NCBI GenBank assembly: GCA_038148375.1
Contig: JAYQVH010000001.1
Coordinates: 186,001-250,000 of the forward strand
Reading direction: 5' to 3'
Length of the DNA: 64,000 nt
DNA from: CAWUEX02 sp038148375
GTDB taxonomy: Bacteria; Pseudomonadota; Alphaproteobacteria; Rhodospirillales; Rhodospirillaceae
Shown: positions 61,609 to 64,000 of the stretch, piece by piece
How the letters are laid out: every line of letters starts with the position of its first letter
Position numbering within the stretch: the first letter of the stretch is position 1
Position numbers and translations under genes: made by a program
The notes under the pieces: model-generated
The model's database searches: none
The model's input: only the letters and a program-made list of their open reading frames with translations
Told to the model about the DNA's origin: nothing

Positions 61609-61808
61609 GAATAAGAGAATCCCTCACTTCGCAAGGGGCTCCTGGTGGAGCCTCGTCGCAACCGCCTCCGGATGGCGCCTTGCTTGTGTTGTCTTGTTGT
61701 AGAGACAGGGGTCTGGCTCTACAACACGCGAACCGGTCTGCATAGAGCGTCAGGGGATACGCTCAGGGCCTGGAGCCAGACGCAGGCCGTGATACGGTAG
61801 ATTTTACG
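61609..61808. other. tsaD / hemD divergent region with alternative hairpins
   Basis: A 200-bp gap holding the two divergent promoters. Two stems compete in the leader of the HemD-Mic60 frame: a 10-bp stem TGTTGTAGAG (61695-61704) with CTCTACAACA (61717-61726), loop 12 nt; and a 9-bp stem GTCTGGCTC (61711-61719) with GAGCCAGAC (61773-61781). They share bases 61717-61719, and the second 5' arm lies in the first loop, so only one can be complete. A short inverted repeat CTCAGGGCCTGGAG surrounds the 3' arm. No hemC sequence is present in the gap. Confidence 0.65.
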
Positions 61809-64000
61809 ATGCGCTTCTTAATGACCAGCCCCGCGCCGGAAACGGCGGACATGATTGCGGCGATGACCAAGCGGGGTCACGAGGTCGTTTCCATTCCGTT
61901 GATCACTCCGGTCCGGATCGACGAACCTGAGGTCAACCTGGAGGGCGCCCAGGGGTTTCTCGTGACATCGGCGGAAGGCGCGCGCGCATTGGGTGACGCC
62001 GTCGCCGTACGGTTCTTCCCGGTGTTCGCCGAAAGCGCCGAGGCCGCCAACGCCGCCCGCACTGCCGGCTTCTCGAAAGTGATCGAAGCGACTGGCGATG
62101 CCGCGCTGTTCGCCGGAGCCATTGAGCAATCGATTAAGACCAGCGCAGGCGCGTTGGTGCACGCCTGTCATGCGGCGGAAACATCGGCCCTCGCCAACCG
62201 GCTGGCCAACGCCGGTTTCGCCGTGCGCCCGCTGAAACTTTATGAACTGCGCCGGCCGGACAAACTGCCGCGGCAGCTGGAGACGGCGTTGCGCGACGGT
62301 GCGTTCGACGGCGCGATCGTGCTGGGTGTCGACGAAGCGCGCGCGTTCACGGCGCTGGTGCAGAAGGCTGAGCTGGAAGACTTCGTGAAGGACTGGGTGG
62401 TCTATGCGACGTCGCCGCTGGCGTCCGCTCCGATGCGCGCGCTCGAGGTCGGCAAGACCATCGTCGCGCCGAGACCTGATCTCGAACATCTGTTGGCAGC
62501 GTTTGATACGGACTTGGCGCCCGAACCGGAACCCGAGCCCGAGCCGGAACCTGAGCCCGAGCCGGAGCCCGAACCCGAGCCGGAGCCCGAACCGGAACCG
62601 TTAGACATTTTCCCAGCGCAACCGCTGCAACCGGAGGAGCCATCCGTTACCATGGCCCAGAATGAGTCACAGACTGAAAGCCCACCCGACATGACCGATC
62701 CTTCGTCGGAGGACTTACCCGAACGCCCGCCTCTGGAACCGCTCGTGACCGGCCGGACGGCGCGGTTGATGGCCGAAGACGCCGCGGACCAGCGCGCCCG
62801 GGACAGCCGTGGCCAAGCCAAAACGGGGTCCAAGGTCCGCGACGCCAGGTCAGTGATGAATGACCCGGATCCAATTCCGGACGCGCCGATACCCGGCGGT
62901 CCCGCGGAAACGGCCCCGCCCCATGCGGCCCAAGCCGGGCACCCCGCCAAACCGGTGAAGAAACGCAGCGGCAGCAGAGTCCTGACTTACCTGGTGCTGC
63001 TTATCATCGCGGTCGCCGGCGCGTTCGGGTCTATGCCGTGGTGGTACCCGAAAATGCCGCCGATGGTGCAGAACATCATTCCGGAACAGGTGCGGCCACC
63101 GTCTGCGGCCGGTGTGCCCGAAGCCGTGTCGGCAGACATCGCCTCCCTGCGCGAACGGCTCGCTCAGACAGAATCCGATATCGCCGCGCTGCAACGCACT
63201 GTGGCGGCGCAAGCGCCGGGTGCGCCCACCGACACTTCTGCGCTTGAGTCCGATATCGGCGCACTGCGCCAACGCATCGCCGCGGTAGAAGCGCGGCCGG
63301 CCTTAAACGCCACGGCGGCCGCGACGGCACGCGGCGGCGCGGACGCGGAGAGCGTCACCGCGCTTGGCGACGCCGTCGCGACGCAGGCGCAGCAGCTCGC
63401 GGCAGTCACTGGGCGCACCGCAACTTTGGAAGCCGCGCTCGGCAACGCCGACACGCTCGGCGAATTGGAACAGCGTGTCGATACGCTGGAGGAGCGCAGC
63501 GCCGACGCATCGACTGTCCTGACGCTGGCCGCACGCATCACTCAAGTCGAAGCGACGGCAGAGTCACTTGTGAGCGAACAGACCGGCTCGGTCGGCTTCC
63601 TCCTCGCCGTGTCGCAACTGCAAAGCGCCTTGGCCGGCGGCGCGCCCTATGCATTGGAACTGGAGACCGTCTCGGCCTTTGCCGCGCGGCTCGGCGGTAT
63701 CACCATCGACACGTCCGGGTTGGGCGCGTCCAAGGACACCGGCATCGCAACGCGGCGCATGCTGCGCCGGCAATTTGATGACCTGGCACCTGCGGTGATC
63801 CGCGCATCGCTGTTGCCGGAAGAGTCTGCGTCCTGGCTGCAGCGCACGATCGACCGCCTGCTCGCGGTGGTCAGCATTCGCCGTCTCGACGACGATGGCA
63901 GCGCGGCTACCGGCGCGGTGGTCACCCGCATGGAACGGGCGCTGGATGACGGCAATCTGGCTGGCGCCGTTGCGGCAGCGGAGACGCTGTCCGGCCTGCC
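61809..64000 (+). CDS. hemD: HemD (uroporphyrinogen-III synthase) fused to a Mic60/HemX-like membrane protein (C-terminus cut by window edge)
   Basis: Open from the ATG at 61809 to the right edge: 730 codons with no stop, although nothing separates the two parts. Residues 1-235 are a HemD domain: MRFLMTSPAPETADMIAAM, LVTSAEGARALG, EATGDAALFAGAIEQ, VHACHAAETSALANRLANAGF, YELRRPDKLP and VVYATSPLASAPM. Residues 238-264 are 13 Pro-Glu pairs. A disordered Pro/Glu/Asp-rich stretch follows, then one membrane helix at about 391-411 (VLTYLVLLIIAVAGAFGSMPW), a coiled coil at about 438-590 (ADIASLRERLAQTESDIAAL) and the start of a helical domain (GFLLAVSQLQSALAGGAPYALELE) typical of bacterial mitofilins. 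HemD turns hydroxymethylbilane into uroporphyrinogen III in the cytosol; the Mic60 part would anchor it and reach the periplasm. The separate genes are usually neighbours in this class. The active-site Tyr of HemD was not verified. Confidence 0.9.
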   Translation, partial: MRFLMTSPAPETADMIAAMTKRGHEVVSIPLITPVRIDEPEVNLEGAQGFLVTSAEGARALGDAVAVRFFPVFAESAEAANAARTAGFSKVIEATGDAALFAGAIEQSIKTSAGALVHACHAAETSALANRLANAGFAVRPLKLYELRRPDKLPRQLETALRDGAFDGAIVLGVDEARAFTALVQKAELEDFVKDWVVYATSPLASAPMRALEVGKTIVAPRPDLEHLLAAFDTDLAPEPEPEPEPEPEPEPEPEPEPEPEPEPLDIFPAQPLQPEEPSVTMAQNESQTESPPDMTDPSSEDLPERPPLEPLVTGRTARLMAEDAADQRARDSRGQAKTGSKVRDARSVMNDPDPIPDAPIPGGPAETAPPHAAQAGHPAKPVKKRSGSRVLTYLVLLIIAVAGAFGSMPWWYPKMPPMVQNIIPEQVRPPSAAGVPEAVSADIASLRERLAQTESDIAALQRTVAAQAPGAPTDTSALESDIGALRQRIAAVEARPALNATAAATARGGADAESVTALGDAVATQAQQLAAVTGRTATLEAALGNADTLGELEQRVDTLEERSADASTVLTLAARITQVEATAESLVSEQTGSVGFLLAVSQLQSALAGGAPYALELETVSAFAARLGGITIDTSGLGASKDTGIATRRMLRRQFDDLAPAVIRASLLPEESASWLQRTIDRLLAVVSIRRLDDDGSAATGAVVTRMERALDDGNLAGAVAAAETLSGL
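62520..62600 (+). repeat. Pro-Glu tandem repeat coding segment (13 PE units)
   Basis: Within the HemD-Mic60 frame, codons from 62520 to about 62600 alternate CCN and GAR for 13 units plus a final Pro. The DNA is a degenerate 6-bp tandem repeat with mixed third bases, so it is old enough to have drifted but may still vary in length between strains. The protein would be a rigid rod-like or extended spacer between the enzyme and the membrane anchor. The minus strand of this segment encodes a long Ser-Gly run that is not a gene. Confidence 0.88.

Noticed and set aside
62402..62950. Long minus-strand frame rich in Ser-Gly repeats
   Set aside because: It is the reverse strand of the Pro-Glu linker in the HemD-Mic60 frame; no ribosome site and no family pattern.

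Overview
The window is chromosomal DNA of a GC-rich alphaproteobacterium, most likely a Rhodospirillales-like lineage. This rests on gene order and gene content, not on any database search: dnaA, rpsT, an enoyl-CoA hydratase, mutM, ubiE, ubiB, coaBC and dut lie together in the order typical of that class, and an SDHAF4-type protein and an alphaproteobacterial mitofilin (Mic60/HemX) are present. There are about 60 genes on both strands with short gaps and many 1-4 bp overlaps. I see no insertion sequence, prophage, integrase or CRISPR array.

Layout. (1) 1-17.5 kb is a core housekeeping block: dnaA (cut by the left edge), rpsT, enoyl-CoA hydratase, a small exported protein, mutM, ubiE-ubiB, coaBC-dut-moeB, an OmpA-type lipoprotein, rlmN, lemA with a DUF2207 protein, argG, a second enoyl-CoA hydratase, folD and yggT. 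(2) 17.6-31 kb is accessory. It begins with a beta-propeller lipoprotein and a tRNA-Ala(CGC) whose 3' end is repeated 118 bp downstream. It continues with genes whose products mostly carry export signals (DUF1838, CpeT-like, YcnI copper protein, a Rossmann-fold NAD-binding protein, a peptide-type solute-binding protein, a TRAP-type binding protein, a double VOC protein), plus two oligopeptide-type permeases, an MFS exporter and a TauD-family dioxygenase. (3) 31.4-42.7 kb is a surface-glycan locus: hexapeptide acyltransferase, HisF-like, HisH-like and N-acetyl-sugar amidotransferase (the set that turns an acetamido group into acetamidino), two glycosyltransferases, an asparagine-synthetase-type amidotransferase, two methyltransferases, a flippase-like membrane protein and a LegB-type 4,6-dehydratase. 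(4) 42.7-56.9 kb is mixed: rsmB, a second exported Rossmann protein, twin alpha/beta-hydrolases with His at the nucleophile position, a flavoprotein, htpX, an SDHAF4-like gene, a TPR-type gene broken by one TGA, a GSCFA protein, a lipase-like protein, acsA, and a Rieske/YciI-like pair. (5) 56.9-64 kb holds a mannose-1-phosphate guanylyltransferase, gpsA, a sugar epimerase and tsaD, and ends in an open reading frame that fuses uroporphyrinogen-III synthase (HemD) to a Mic60/HemX-like membrane protein through a (Pro-Glu)13 linker.

The observations most worth following are: the HemD-Mic60 fusion beside tsaD with hemC missing from between them; the amidination cassette with LegB; the cluster of exported proteins, including Rossmann enzymes with secretion signals, next to a tRNA with a duplicated 3' end; the perfect inverted pair of DnaA boxes at 50.19 kb just before a TGA-interrupted gene; and the tandem hydrolases that lack the serine nucleophile.
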